From: Streptomyces cadmiisoli
GTDB lineage: Bacteria > Actinomycetota > Actinomycetes > Streptomycetales > Streptomycetaceae
Direction of reading: 5' to 3'
Assembly (NCBI RefSeq): GCF_003261055.1
Contig: NZ_CP030074.1
Location: 806,001-870,000 of the forward strand
Length of the DNA stretch: 64,000 nt
A program made the translations under genes and the position numbers. Below are positions 45,256 to 53,248 of the stretch, in pieces; the stretch's first letter is position 1, and every line of letters begins with the position of its first letter. The notes under the pieces are model-generated. The model had not been told where the DNA came from and did not search any database. It saw only the letters and a program-made list of their open reading frames with translations.

Positions 45256-46074
45256 GTGGGGCTGCTGATCGAGCTGCAGAAACGCATACCCGACGGCTGG
45301 TTCCTACGGCGGCTGCTGCCCGCCGCACTGTTCGTTGTGGTCGCCGTCGTCGGTGGCGGGGAGCTGGGCCACACCCACTGGAACGACGCCTCCCTCGCGC
45401 GCGAGCGGATCGCCGATGCGCTTCGGACGGGCGGCGGTCTGTCCGCGGACGCCGTTGCCTCGCTCGTCCTCTTCGCGGTGCCGGTGGTGGGGGCCGCGTT
45501 CGCGCTGCCCTACATCGCGGCCGCGATTGGCGCGCTGGCCTCCGGGGCCTGGCCGTGGTGGCTGATGCCGGTGGGCCGACGGGTGACCGACTGGCGGGTA
45601 CGGCGCTGGGTCGAGCCGGACACCCTGGCCAGGCAGTCCGTCCGGGCCCGTGCCGACGGCCACGCGCTGCGCGCCGACCGGCTCGACGCGCGGGCCGCCC
45701 GTGCCAGAGCCGTGGGCCGGCCCGAGTCACCGACCTGGTCGGGCGACCGCTTCCGCCTCACCGAGGCGAACGTCAGACAAGCCACCGGCGGCGACGTCAC
45801 GACCGGCTGGACCGCACTCCTCCTCGGCGCCCAGGACCCGCCCCGCGCCGCGCTGGCCGATGCCCGCGACGCCTACGACGCAGCCTGCGAGGCCCTCGCC
45901 TGGAGCACGGCGTTCACGCTGCTCGGCGCCTGGTGGTGGCCCGCGGCCCCGGCCGGCGTCCTCCTCGGCCTGGCCTCATGGCGCTCACTGCGTCATGCGG
46001 TGCAGGCACTGTGCCGCACTACGGAGGCGGCGTTCACCCTGCGCGAGACGGAGCAGCTGCGCGCCCAGCCCTGA
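45256..46074 (+). CDS. Membrane protein of the CHAT-associated locus
   Basis: 272 aa from a GTG at 45256 with GGAGGG 9 bases upstream. Hydrophobic segments occur at about residues 17-35 (LLPAALFVVVAVVGG), 57-85 (VASLVLFAVPVVGAAFALPY), 87-98 and 220-245 (AFTLLGAWWWPAAPAGVLLG). Between them is a charged, Arg-rich cytoplasmic stretch (DRLDARAARARAVGR). No enzymatic motif is recognised. It is co-transcribed with the zinc-ribbon gene. A role as the membrane-located partner or target of the CHAT protein is conceivable but purely contextual. Confidence 0.72.
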   Translation: MGLLIELQKRIPDGWFLRRLLPAALFVVVAVVGGGELGHTHWNDASLARERIADALRTGGGLSADAVASLVLFAVPVVGAAFALPYIAAAIGALASGAWPWWLMPVGRRVTDWRVRRWVEPDTLARQSVRARADGHALRADRLDARAARARAVGRPESPTWSGDRFRLTEANVRQATGGDVTTGWTALLLGAQDPPRAALADARDAYDAACEALAWSTAFTLLGAWWWPAAPAGVLLGLASWRSLRHAVQALCRTTEAAFTLRETEQLRAQP

Positions 46075-46254
46075 AACGGCCCTCTGCCACACCGACCAGT
46101 TGGGCCTTGCGGATTGGCGGAGTCGCTCGTCGATGTCGCGTATTGTCCGCCTCGGTTTGGATTCCTGTGACTGGCAGTCACCATCGCGCCCTGGTGACTG
46201 AGAATCCGCGATACTCGAAATGCGCAACTCTGTGCTGCGTCAGCCAGTCGGTTG

Positions 46255-46805
46255 GGGTCTGCCGCGCGGCGAGGTGCTCGCCGTGAGGGCGGCTCCGGTT
46301 CCGCGCGGCCTCCCGCCGAACCGGACATGACGGTTCCCAGTCATCCGGCTCTCGAGTGACTACTGCGTGAATGGTCTGGCTGGCCGTTCCGAGTGGATGC
46401 GGTCGCGGCACGTGCCGCAGGTCACGACGGTTTTGCGGCGCCGGTGGAGCATGACGCGCGCCCAGTCGGAAGGCTGCCATCCGGCATGTGCGAGGTCGGC
46501 GAGAGCGCGGACCTGGTGCACTGGCATGGTGTGGGCCCATTGGGTGTGTCGATTCTGGCCTTGTGCTTGGTGGCCATCTTCGACACGGATGAACGGTGCT
46601 TGGCGGCAGGAGTCTTGAGCATGGATGTCTCCATGACCCATTGCAGCCGGCGCAACCGGAATACACCTCCGGCAAGCAGGTAGTGCTGGACAACGCCCCG
46701 GTAAACGGTCCCGTAGGTCGCCACGATCGCGCGATCGCTGCTGTTGGTCAGGGCCGTCCTGTTCGCGGGTTCCCCGCGAGCGAGATGGGGTGCACATTTG
46801 CTTTT
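46255..46805 (-). mobile_element. Group II intron 3' remnant with maturase and HNH end of its reverse transcriptase
   Basis: The minus strand encodes the thumb/maturase region of a group II intron reverse transcriptase: KCAPHLARGEPANR, IVATYGTVYRGVVQHYLLAG, RLRRLQWVMETSMLKTPAAK. After a frame change near 46530-46545 it encodes the HNH end: VHQVRALADLAHAGW, RRRKTVVTCGTCRDRIH, stopping at 46360. The polymerase domain is absent. Intron domain V follows (46316-46354), then a domain VI-like GC stem. The element is a dead 3' half, abutting a plus-strand TnpB relic at its upstream end. Confidence 0.8.
46316..46354 (-). ncRNA. Group II intron domain V
   Basis: The minus strand reads CGAGAGCCGGATGAC, a short loop GGGAACC, then GTCATGTCCGGTTCGG. 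This forms the conserved domain V hairpin (GAGCCG paired with CGGTTC, with a bulge before the loop) right after the reverse transcriptase stop, its normal place in bacterial introns. Confidence 0.75.
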
Positions 46806-46832
46806 GATCACGTCCCGTGGACCATGGAGTCC

Positions 46833-47100
46833 GGCCGAGCTGTCCCGGCTTCGCATCGCCCGGGGCAAGCGCACCGCCGAGCGTGCATGGCTTACCGAGG
46901 TGTCGGCGGTCGTTCTGCGGCAGTCACTGCGGGACCTGGATGCTGCCTGCAAGTACTTCTTCGACTCGGTCGACGGCAGGCGGCAGGGGCCACACAGTCG
47001 GCCCTCCCCGGTACAAGTCGAAGAAGGACACCCGGCAGTCGATCTGCCTCAACGCCAACGATTTCTCCCTCCAAGGCGACGGCACGGTGTACGTGGCCAG
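46833..47100 (+). pseudogene. IS200/IS605 TnpB (OrfB) N-terminal fragment, frameshifted
   Basis: One frame gives AERAWLTEVSAVVLRQSLRD and LDAACKYFFDSVDGRRQG. A second frame continues with VGPPRYKSKKDTRQSICLNA, NDFSLQGDGTVYVARQ. Together they are the N-terminal helical and beta region of TnpB, the RNA-guided nuclease of IS605-type elements. The RuvC and zinc-finger parts are missing, and at least one frameshift lies near 46985. No omega-RNA or element end could be identified. Confidence 0.75.
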
Positions 47101-47150
47101 GCAGGCAACCTCAAGGTCAATCCCAATCGTGCACCAGACCTGCCGCACGA

Positions 47151-47181
47151 CGAAGCCCCAGATCGATGACATGGGGCTTCG
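47151..47181. terminator. Hairpin terminator downstream of the SGNH hydrolase gene
   Basis: CGAAGCCCCA (47151-47160) pairs perfectly with TGGGGCTTCG (47172-47181) across an 11-base loop, 68 bases after the stop of the minus-strand hydrolase gene. Confidence 0.6.
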
Positions 47182-47249
47182 TTGAGCGGCCATGACGGGA
47201 AGCGGACCCCCTTGGTGGAAGTGTGGGCCCGTTTCTCAGCCGGGGGCCT

Positions 47250-48245
47250 CTACCGGTTGAGGATCTGCTCAACCTTGTCGGCCACGTGCTCCGCCTGGAT
47301 GTCGCGGCCCTTGTCATTGGGGTGCGCGTACCCGGGGAGCCTGTAGTCGCCGATCTCGATCTGGGAGTTCTCCAGCAGTCCGCCGATGCCCCGGTCGGCG
47401 CCGCCTTCGGCGTCAGCGGCAGCCTTCTTCATGACGTCGTTCAGCCGCTTCTGGATCTGGTCCAGGACCGGCAGGGCATCCTGCGGGATGTCGGCGAGCG
47501 GCAGCTCCGTCTGACCGGGCGCCGGGGTCAGGCACTTGGCGGTGTCCGCAGGGATGAGTCTGGGGTAGCCGACCAGGACGGGCTTCGCGTCGGGGGCGAA
47601 GTAGTGGATGCGGTCCAGCAATTCCTCCAGGTCCCATCCGACACGCTCGAACTGGTCGTCCAGCCATTGTTTTCCGTCGCCCGATTCGAAGAACTCGCGG
47701 CAGCTCGCGGCCGGTTGGTCCCCGTCCACCGGCTCTCCGGGCAGCAGAGCGTGCTGCTGGCCGCGGAGGCTGTCGGAACACTGCTTCAGGACGCGGGTGA
47801 AGCCCAGCGTGTTACCGCCCATGCTGCCCACGGCCAGCTGGGTGTCCTGCTTGAGCGCGTCCTGCTGCTTCGGGACATTCAGGCCCGTACCGGGCAGCAG
47901 TTCCTGTTCTTCCCAGAAGTGCTGGACGAGAGCGCCTCCGCAGGAGACGTCCGACTGGACGTCGAGCGTGATGCCCTTGTCCGCGAGGCGCCGGGTGGCG
48001 ACGGCGGGATAGTTCTCCTTCGCCTGGAAACAGAGGTCCCTGCTGCCATCCTGGTTGTACGGTGCGATGCCGAAGCCGGCGGTGTACGAGTCGCCGAAGA
48101 AGACGGCCGGTACGGTGTCGGCAGGCGCCGCGCCGGCGCCGTTCGCATGGCCGGCGAGCGCCAGGCAACTGCCCAACGCGACCGCCGCGGCGGCCAACCG
48201 CCGCACCCTCGGAGCTCTCATCGTCTTACGCATGACCGAAGACAT
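47250..48245 (-). CDS. Secreted SGNH/GDSL-family hydrolase
   Basis: 331 aa. A signal peptide of about 39 residues has Arg-rich start (MRAPRVRR), hydrophobic AAAAVALGSCLALAG and a cleavage region ANGAGAAPA. Block I is FFGDSYTAGFG with catalytic Ser53, a GGNTLGF block corresponds to the oxyanion Asn block, and HPNDKG near 308 carries the catalytic His. Six cysteines in the mature region (SRDLC, SDVSCGGAL, KQCSDS, SCREFF, AKCLTPAP) suggest disulfides. It is an extracellular esterase or lipase, substrate unknown. The start could also be the ATG five codons later. It has its own terminator and lies alone between mobile relics. Confidence 0.87.
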   Translation of the reverse strand: MSSVMRKTMRAPRVRRLAAAAVALGSCLALAGHANGAGAAPADTVPAVFFGDSYTAGFGIAPYNQDGSRDLCFQAKENYPAVATRRLADKGITLDVQSDVSCGGALVQHFWEEQELLPGTGLNVPKQQDALKQDTQLAVGSMGGNTLGFTRVLKQCSDSLRGQQHALLPGEPVDGDQPAASCREFFESGDGKQWLDDQFERVGWDLEELLDRIHYFAPDAKPVLVGYPRLIPADTAKCLTPAPGQTELPLADIPQDALPVLDQIQKRLNDVMKKAAADAEGGADRGIGGLLENSQIEIGDYRLPGYAHPNDKGRDIQAEHVADKVEQILNR

Positions 48246-48899
48246 GGCTGTGCCCTTTCGTCGAGGCCCACGAGGAGTACCGAGCGGGCCGACACTCTAC
48301 GTATTCAGTCATGTGCACAGCGTGGTTCCCTCAGGGTGTGCGAACCACGCGCGGGCGTTCTTGGACAGCCCCTGCACTTATGTCCATTGCGCCTGTTCAG
48401 CGGGGATGTCAGGCAGGCAGGGCCGACGAGTCCGGACGTGATCACAACCCGAAGGAGAAGCAGCCCGCCCGACAGCCGCACAGGTCCGGCGGCGTGGCCG
48501 TGCACTCAAAGGGCAAGGACGCCCGGCAAGCAGCCGGCCATGTCGCACACATGAGCGGCCACGGAAGATCAGTTCCGAGACCGCCACGAGGGCCTCTGCA
48601 TACTTGGCCGAAAGCCTGCCTGAAAGGGCCCAGGTCAGCGGCGTGGGTGGGAGGCGCCGGCGAACAGGTCACTCCCACCCCCGAACACCGGGCGATGAGA
48701 TTCAGGGAGCCTCATCAACGACGGACGTCCGGGATCAGGAGTCGTGGATCCCGCAGTCGACCGCACCTGCCGCAGTGCGGCGAGAGTACGAATGCCATCG
48801 GCGGGTTGCTGGTAGCGCGGGACACTGCTCCCCGTGAGGGCCCTGCCCGTCGCGCGCCGAAACCGGGACTCGCCGCTGCGGTGGACGCCGTAGGGCTTC
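48246..48899. other. Region without recognisable gene
   Basis: About 650 bases between the SGNH hydrolase start and the resolvase relic. Several open frames exist but none shows a known motif or a convincing start, and composition is as expected for shadow frames in GC-rich DNA. The hydrolase promoter should lie at the left end. Confidence 0.5.
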
Positions 48900-49128
48900 G
48901 ACTGTTTCGCGGGCGCTTCAAGCTTGCGGGACACGGCGCCCGTGCGTAGTTCCTGCAGAACCGGGATGTGGTCGTAGAGAGTGCCCGGCGAGACGCCCAG
49001 CAGCTTGGCGATCGAGGTGGCTGCCGCTCCGGCTTCCGCCCGCCTGTCGAGACCCGGGCGTACCCGATTGTGATCTCTGCGCGGACAACCGGCTCGGCGA
49101 CAAGGTGGTCCGCTTCGGGGGCGGTCAT
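48900..49128 (-). pseudogene. Serine resolvase/invertase relic with internal deletion
   Basis: The minus strand starts MTAPEADHLVAEPVVRAEIT and reaches IGYARVSTGG, the catalytic N-terminus of serine recombinases with the nucleophile Ser. Only a few codons later, in another frame, comes the C-terminal helix-turn-helix: TSIAKLLGVSPGTLYDHIPV and LQELRTGA. The roughly 130-residue core between them is missing. It is a footprint of a Tn3-like or related element. Confidence 0.75.
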
Positions 49129-49224
49129 GACCCCGAATCATGTAACAAAAAGGGGGTGACCCGGGTTGTTCAAGCGACCCAGGTTTTGAAGGTGCCGCAG
49201 GGGCCGAGCGGCCCTGCAAGGCAC

Positions 49225-49563
49225 TCATCGGAAATCGTCCTGTGGGTCGAGGTGCCGGTTGCCCCAGGCGGCCAAGGCGACGATCACGGGGCGCAGGGAG
49301 TACCCGCGCTCGGTGAGGACGTACTCGTGACGGACAGGGTTCGCCTGGTAGGGGCGCCGTTCCAGCAGGCCGTCGGCGACCAGGGCCTTCAGTCGCGCGG
49401 TGAGCATGCTGGTGGAAATGCCCAGGCTCTGCTGGAACTGATCGAAGCGCGTATAGCCGTCGAAGGCGTCGTGGAGGATCAGCAGCGTCCACCACTCGCC
49501 GACGTGCTGCACCGTGGTCGACAGCGGACACTCTCGATCCTCCAGCCGGATCCGGCTCGACAC
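49225..49563 (-). CDS. HxlR-family transcriptional regulator
   Basis: 112 aa from the GTG at 49563. The protein has the family's start (RECPLSTTVQHVGEWWTLLI), the winged helix-turn-helix (FDQFQQSLGISTSMLTARLK, ALVADGLLERRPY) and the wing HEYVLTERG, ending LAAWGNRHL. The Cys near the N-terminus (Cys12) is the position used for redox or electrophile sensing in many HxlR proteins. Such regulators usually control a divergent oxidoreductase. Here only a C-terminal orphan coding fragment lies beside it on the other strand, so its target has probably been lost. Confidence 0.85.
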   Translation of the reverse strand: MSSRIRLEDRECPLSTTVQHVGEWWTLLILHDAFDGYTRFDQFQQSLGISTSMLTARLKALVADGLLERRPYQANPVRHEYVLTERGYSLRPVIVALAAWGNRHLDPQDDFR

Positions 49564-49574
49564 CCCACCGGCTC

Positions 49575-49688
49575 GTTCTGGGCACGGCCGGCTACGACGC
49601 CGTCCACGGCCAGTTGGACAGCATGATCGAAGAGTTGCGCGCCCACGAAGCCGCCTCACGCGGCGCGGACTTCCCTCCTGCCGCATAG
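49575..49688 (+). pseudogene. C-terminal fragment of an unidentified protein divergent from hxlR
   Basis: A clean plus-strand frame reads VLGTAGYDAVHGQLDSMIEE and LRAHEAASRGADFPPAA to a stop at 49688. It looks like the last turn of a real protein, perhaps the oxidoreductase an HxlR regulator would control, but no start or body is present. It may also be a chance frame. Confidence 0.35.
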
Positions 49689-50440
49689 CCATGGCTCACC
49701 GAGCGGGCCGTACGCCGACACGCCGCAGGATGTGCTCCGCTCAAGCGCCAGAACAGAACTCCTCCTCAGCATGGCGTGCGGGGCGCGGAAGGGGCGCAGG
49801 ACTTGGTCGGCGCCGCCGGCCTCGATATCGAGGCCGGCGGCCCCGGAAGTCGATCAGGCATCTCGGTCTCGATGGGCCGGTCCTTGCGTGGAATAGGTCG
49901 GGCGATCAAGCCCACTGCCAGTCGAACAGTGAACCGCTCCGGGTCTGTTGGAGACTCTGACTGTGCGACATTCCGTGAGTTGCCCTGAGCCCCGTTGAGT
50001 CCTCAATCCCGTGACCAGGAGGTTCGCCCTTTCTCCGGTGCCTCTTCCTGGCCTGACGGAACTTCGCGATTTCTGAAGCGTCCTCACTGTGTCCGACTGA
50101 TCCAGGGACGGCGACATGCCCGCCCATCATCGGAGGGTCATGGCCCGCCGGAGCCTGAAGCGGCCCCAGGAACTCCGGGACGCTGTGTGTCCGGTGAACC
50201 GTCGGCCGGAGCAAGTGACAGCCTGGACCCGCTGCTCCATCGTCGACCAGGGCGGAGCGCTGTCGCGGCGCGAGATGGCGGTAGGGCCGGGGGTGCGTGG
50301 CATGGCGTCGGGTGTGAATGAAGCGAGGCGCCGAGACCACGACCAGCCGCAGCCCAGGGTTACCGTCCTTGCCCCTGCAGGGCACCGCAAGGACTGGCAG
50401 CCGGCTCACGACAGACGCACGGACGGTCAACGCGAGCGGC
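49689..50440. other. Region without recognisable gene
   Basis: About 750 bases with several overlapping open frames on both strands, none with a recognisable domain or convincing ribosome-binding site. Probably decayed sequence between two mobile relic areas. Confidence 0.45.
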
Positions 50441-50818
50441 CTACATCCGCTGTACGTACGCAGCCCGCCATTCCGGCGACGGGTCCGTACCCAGCTCGGT
50501 CCAGTACTCCCGCCCGCGTACGATCTTGCCGTCCCGAACGGTCCAGAACGATGCCACGCGGTGGACCCCCATGGCGTCGTGCGGGACCTCCACTTCAGAG
50601 ACCACTGCCTCGCCGTCCGCCACGATCCGCAGCACCCGAATCGACCACCCCTCCGGATACTCCGCGTTGATGCTCACGAAGTTGCCGCGACCCACGATCC
50701 TCTCGCCGCTCACGGGCCACTCGACCACCAGGTCATCGGCCAGCAACTCACCCAGGCCTTCCCAGTCCCGGGCCTGCATACGGTCCCACAACGCTTCAAC
50801 GATCTTCGAAGACTCCAT
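50441..50818 (-). CDS. SnoaL/NTF2-like protein
   Basis: 125 aa from the ATG at 50818 (MESSKIVEALWDRMQARDWE). The pattern of an N-terminal helix pair, LADDLVVEWPVSGERIVGRG, then strands SIRVLRIVADGEAVVSEVEV and VHRVASFWTVRDGKIVRGRE YWTEL, is that of the nuclear-transport-factor-2 fold as in SnoaL-like proteins. These are small cone-shaped proteins that act as enzymes or bind small ligands. No specific active site can be assigned. It stands alone, near an ISL3 relic. Confidence 0.82.
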   Translation of the reverse strand: MESSKIVEALWDRMQARDWEGLGELLADDLVVEWPVSGERIVGRGNFVSINAEYPEGWSIRVLRIVADGEAVVSEVEVPHDAMGVHRVASFWTVRDGKIVRGREYWTELGTDPSPEWRAAYVQRM

Positions 50819-51017
50819 GGCCGCATCCTGACAGGCAGGCCCCACCGGCAACACCCGGTCCGTGATGCCGCATAGCCGCAGGCGACAGCAACGAAGAGGG
50901 GAGTGTCCAATAGGCGGGTCTGGCCCGGAGTCGGTGGTGACGGCCAGTAGCCATCAGCGATCATGATCTTGTGGTGTAGGTCAACTCGCCGGTGAAAAAG
51001 GTGTCTTCGGGATTGCC

Positions 51018-52030
51018 GGCATTCCAGGCAGATCGACGAGGTGGCGCGGGAGTTGTGCGGTCGGGCGGCCGCACGACTCTCCGGTCGGCTGGCCGTGCCG
51101 GTCTCCCGTACCACCAAGCTCAGGTGGCTGTGACGCCTGCCGACCCCGAAGCACCGGTCCCCGCGGTGATCGGAGTGGATGACTTCGCGCTGCGTCGCCG
51201 CCACCACTACGCCACGATCATCACCGATGCCGTCACCGGCCGGCGCGTCGAGGTCCTGCCCGGCCGGGACGCCGGTCCCCTCGAAGCCTGGCTCCGCGGA
51301 CATCCCGGCATCACGACGGTTTGCCGGGACGGCTCAGCCACCTACGCCGAAGCCATCCACCGCACCCTGCCCGATGCGGTGCAGGTCAGCGACCGCCGGC
51401 ATGTGTGGCGCAACCTGTGCGACAAGGTCCGGCTCGAAATCCGTGCCCACGCCGACTGCTGAGCGCGGTCCTCAACCCGCCGCTGCCCGGCGGAGTAGGC
51501 GAGCAGACCCCCGTGAACGCTGGAACAAGATCCACACCCTGCTCGGCCAGGGCGTCGGGCTGCTGGACTGCTCCCGCCGCCTGGGCCTGGCGCTGAATAC
51601 TGCTGAGCGCGGCGCCCGCATGCCCGAGCCCACGGGCCTGCGCATCGCACCGGCCTACCGGCCCACTCTTGTTGACGCCTACCGCGAGCACCTGCGTCGA
51701 CGCCGCGCCGAGGGGCCGGGCGGCCCTGTCCTTTACTTCTTCCACGGGATCAAGTCACTCGGATACACCAGCAGCCTCAACGGCTCGCATAAATACCTCA
51801 ACCAGGGCCGCGCCGACGGCGACCGGCCCGTCACCACTCCGCGCCGCGCCGTGCGGCTCCTCCTCACCGACCCGGACCACCTGCCCCGAAACAGACCGTC
51901 CTGCTGGAGAAGATCACCGCAGCCTGCCCGGAGATGACCGAACTCGCCAACCTTGTAGGCGACTTCGCGGCCCTGTTCACACCGGTCCGGGGCAACGACG
52001 TGAAGCTCACCGGGTGGATCAACAGGTCGT
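51018..52030 (+). pseudogene. ISL3-family transposase, broken by several frameshifts
   Basis: Pieces in three frames line up as one ISL3 transposase. RQIDEVARELCGRAAARLSG ends in LRWL. VIGVDDFALRRRHHYATIIT, LPGRDAGPLEAWLRGHPGI and VQVSDRRHVWRNL form the DDE core. After a stop, RWNKIHTLLGQGVGLLDCSR and RPTLVDAYREHLRRRRAEG follow, and finally MTELANLVGDFAALFTP. The N-terminal zinc finger and the C-terminal end are missing. Clearly inactive. Confidence 0.85.
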
Positions 52031-52150
52031 GGAGCGGTTCGAGGGGGGACACCGGCCGACGCAGTATGAGTGACTCGGGCACGCTGCTCATGATCCGTGG
52101 TCTCCTACGTCTGCTCCGGGCGGGGGCCTGTCGGCGTCGGTCCGGGGCCG

Positions 52151-52188
52151 GTTGCGGTGGCCGGACATGCATGCCCGGCCACCGCAAC
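52151..52188. terminator. Perfect 14-bp hairpin next to the hydrolase terminator
   Basis: GTTGCGGTGGCCGG (52151-52164) pairs with CCGGCCACCGCAAC (52175-52188) around a ten-base loop ACATGCATGC. It lies 12 bases from the terminator of the minus-strand operon and may be a second terminator or a mobile-element relic end. Confidence 0.6.
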
Positions 52189-52199
52189 GACACAAACGG

Positions 52200-52232
52200 C
52201 CCGCCCAGCCGACGGTTGTTCGGCTGGGCGGG
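52200..52232. terminator. Terminator of the AKR/hydrolase operon
   Basis: CCCGCCCAGCCGA (52200-52212) pairs perfectly with TCGGCTGGGCGGG (52220-52232) across a 7-base loop, ending 6 bases from the stop of the last gene of the minus-strand operon. Confidence 0.85.
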
Positions 52233-52238
52233 GCGGCG

Positions 52239-53177
52239 TCACGGGCCGAGGTGCTTCTTGTAGAACGGGATCAGGTGATCCAGGGCGATCTTGACCGGTT
52301 CGGGCTGGTCGTACAGGTCGTAGTGGGAGAAGCCTTCCGCCACGACCAGTTCCTTGTCCTGTGATGCCGCGCGGCGGTAGATCTCCAGGCCGTCCCGGTA
52401 GGCGCCGAACGCACCGGGCTTGTCTCCGACCACTACGCACAGCGGCCGCGTCAGGAGCACCTCGGCGCGGTGGAAGGCGTCCCAGCCGATCGCGGAAGCC
52501 TGCCGGGAGAACAGTCCCTCGGTACGGCCATTGGGCTTCTCGCCGCGCTCGGTGCGGTAGTACGCGGTGGCCTCGGACAGGTCGAGTTCGGTCAGACCCT
52601 GCTCCTTGGCGGCCTCGGGAGACGCCGGCAGGTACTGGGTGACCCGCCGCTCTTCTCCCCTTGCCTCGGCCGTGCGCTGCTCGGCCACGGCGTCGAGGGC
52701 GCCGATGGGGTCGTAGCCGCTGAAGGACTCGTGCATGAGGCGCCCGAAGTTCACGCCTGTGACGCTGCCGACGGCCTTGATGCGGCGGTCGGTCATGGCG
52801 GCGTTGATGGAGTAACCTCCGCCACCGCACACGCCGATGACCCCGATGCGGTCGGCGGCGACATAGGGCAGCGTCACCAGGTGGTCGATGACGTAGCTGA
52901 TGTCCTGGGCCCGGAACACCGGGTCCTCGGTCGACCGCGGTTCACCGCCGCTTGCGCCCTGGAAGCTGGCGTCGAAGGCGATGACGACGAATCCTTCGTC
53001 CGCCAGCGCCGTTCCGTATACGTTGCCGGCGGTCTGTTCCTTGCACGAGCCGATGGGGTGAACGCTGACGATGGCGGGGTAGGTCCGGCTCTCGTCGAAG
53101 CCGGGCGGGAGGTAGATGTCAGCGGCCAGGTCCCAGGCGAGTGCCTTGACCGCGACGTGCTTGATGTTGTCGGTCAT
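52239..53177 (-). CDS. Alpha/beta hydrolase with Cys nucleophile, paralogue 1
   Basis: 312 aa, start supported by AAGGAG 7 bases upstream. Alpha/beta hydrolase of the dienelactone-hydrolase or YcjY-like type: HPIGSCKEQ oxyanion region, AFDASFQGASGGEP, nucleophile elbow GVIGVCGGGGYS with Cys117 in place of the usual Ser, and a C-terminal His in GFSHYDLYD. About 35-40% like its neighbour by eye. Last gene of a four-gene operon with an aldo/keto reductase and an NAD(P)-binding protein, followed by a strong terminator. Substrate unknown; cytoplasmic, with no signal peptide. Confidence 0.85.
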   Translation of the reverse strand: MTDNIKHVAVKALAWDLAADIYLPPGFDESRTYPAIVSVHPIGSCKEQTAGNVYGTALADEGFVVIAFDASFQGASGGEPRSTEDPVFRAQDISYVIDHLVTLPYVAADRIGVIGVCGGGGYSINAAMTDRRIKAVGSVTGVNFGRLMHESFSGYDPIGALDAVAEQRTAEARGEERRVTQYLPASPEAAKEQGLTELDLSEATAYYRTERGEKPNGRTEGLFSRQASAIGWDAFHRAEVLLTRPLCVVVGDKPGAFGAYRDGLEIYRRAASQDKELVVAEGFSHYDLYDQPEPVKIALDHLIPFYKKHLGP

Positions 53178-53248
53178 GGGTGCAACTCCTTGTCAGTGAA
53201 GCGGGTCGCGGCCAGTGGCTCGGGCGGGGCCGTGCGTCCCACAGGTGA

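Noticed and set aside
49906..50430. 174-codon minus-strand frame between the HxlR and NTF2-like genes
   Set aside because: No recognisable motif, no convincing ribosome-binding site and Arg/His-rich composition. It may be a real orphan but I cannot support it.
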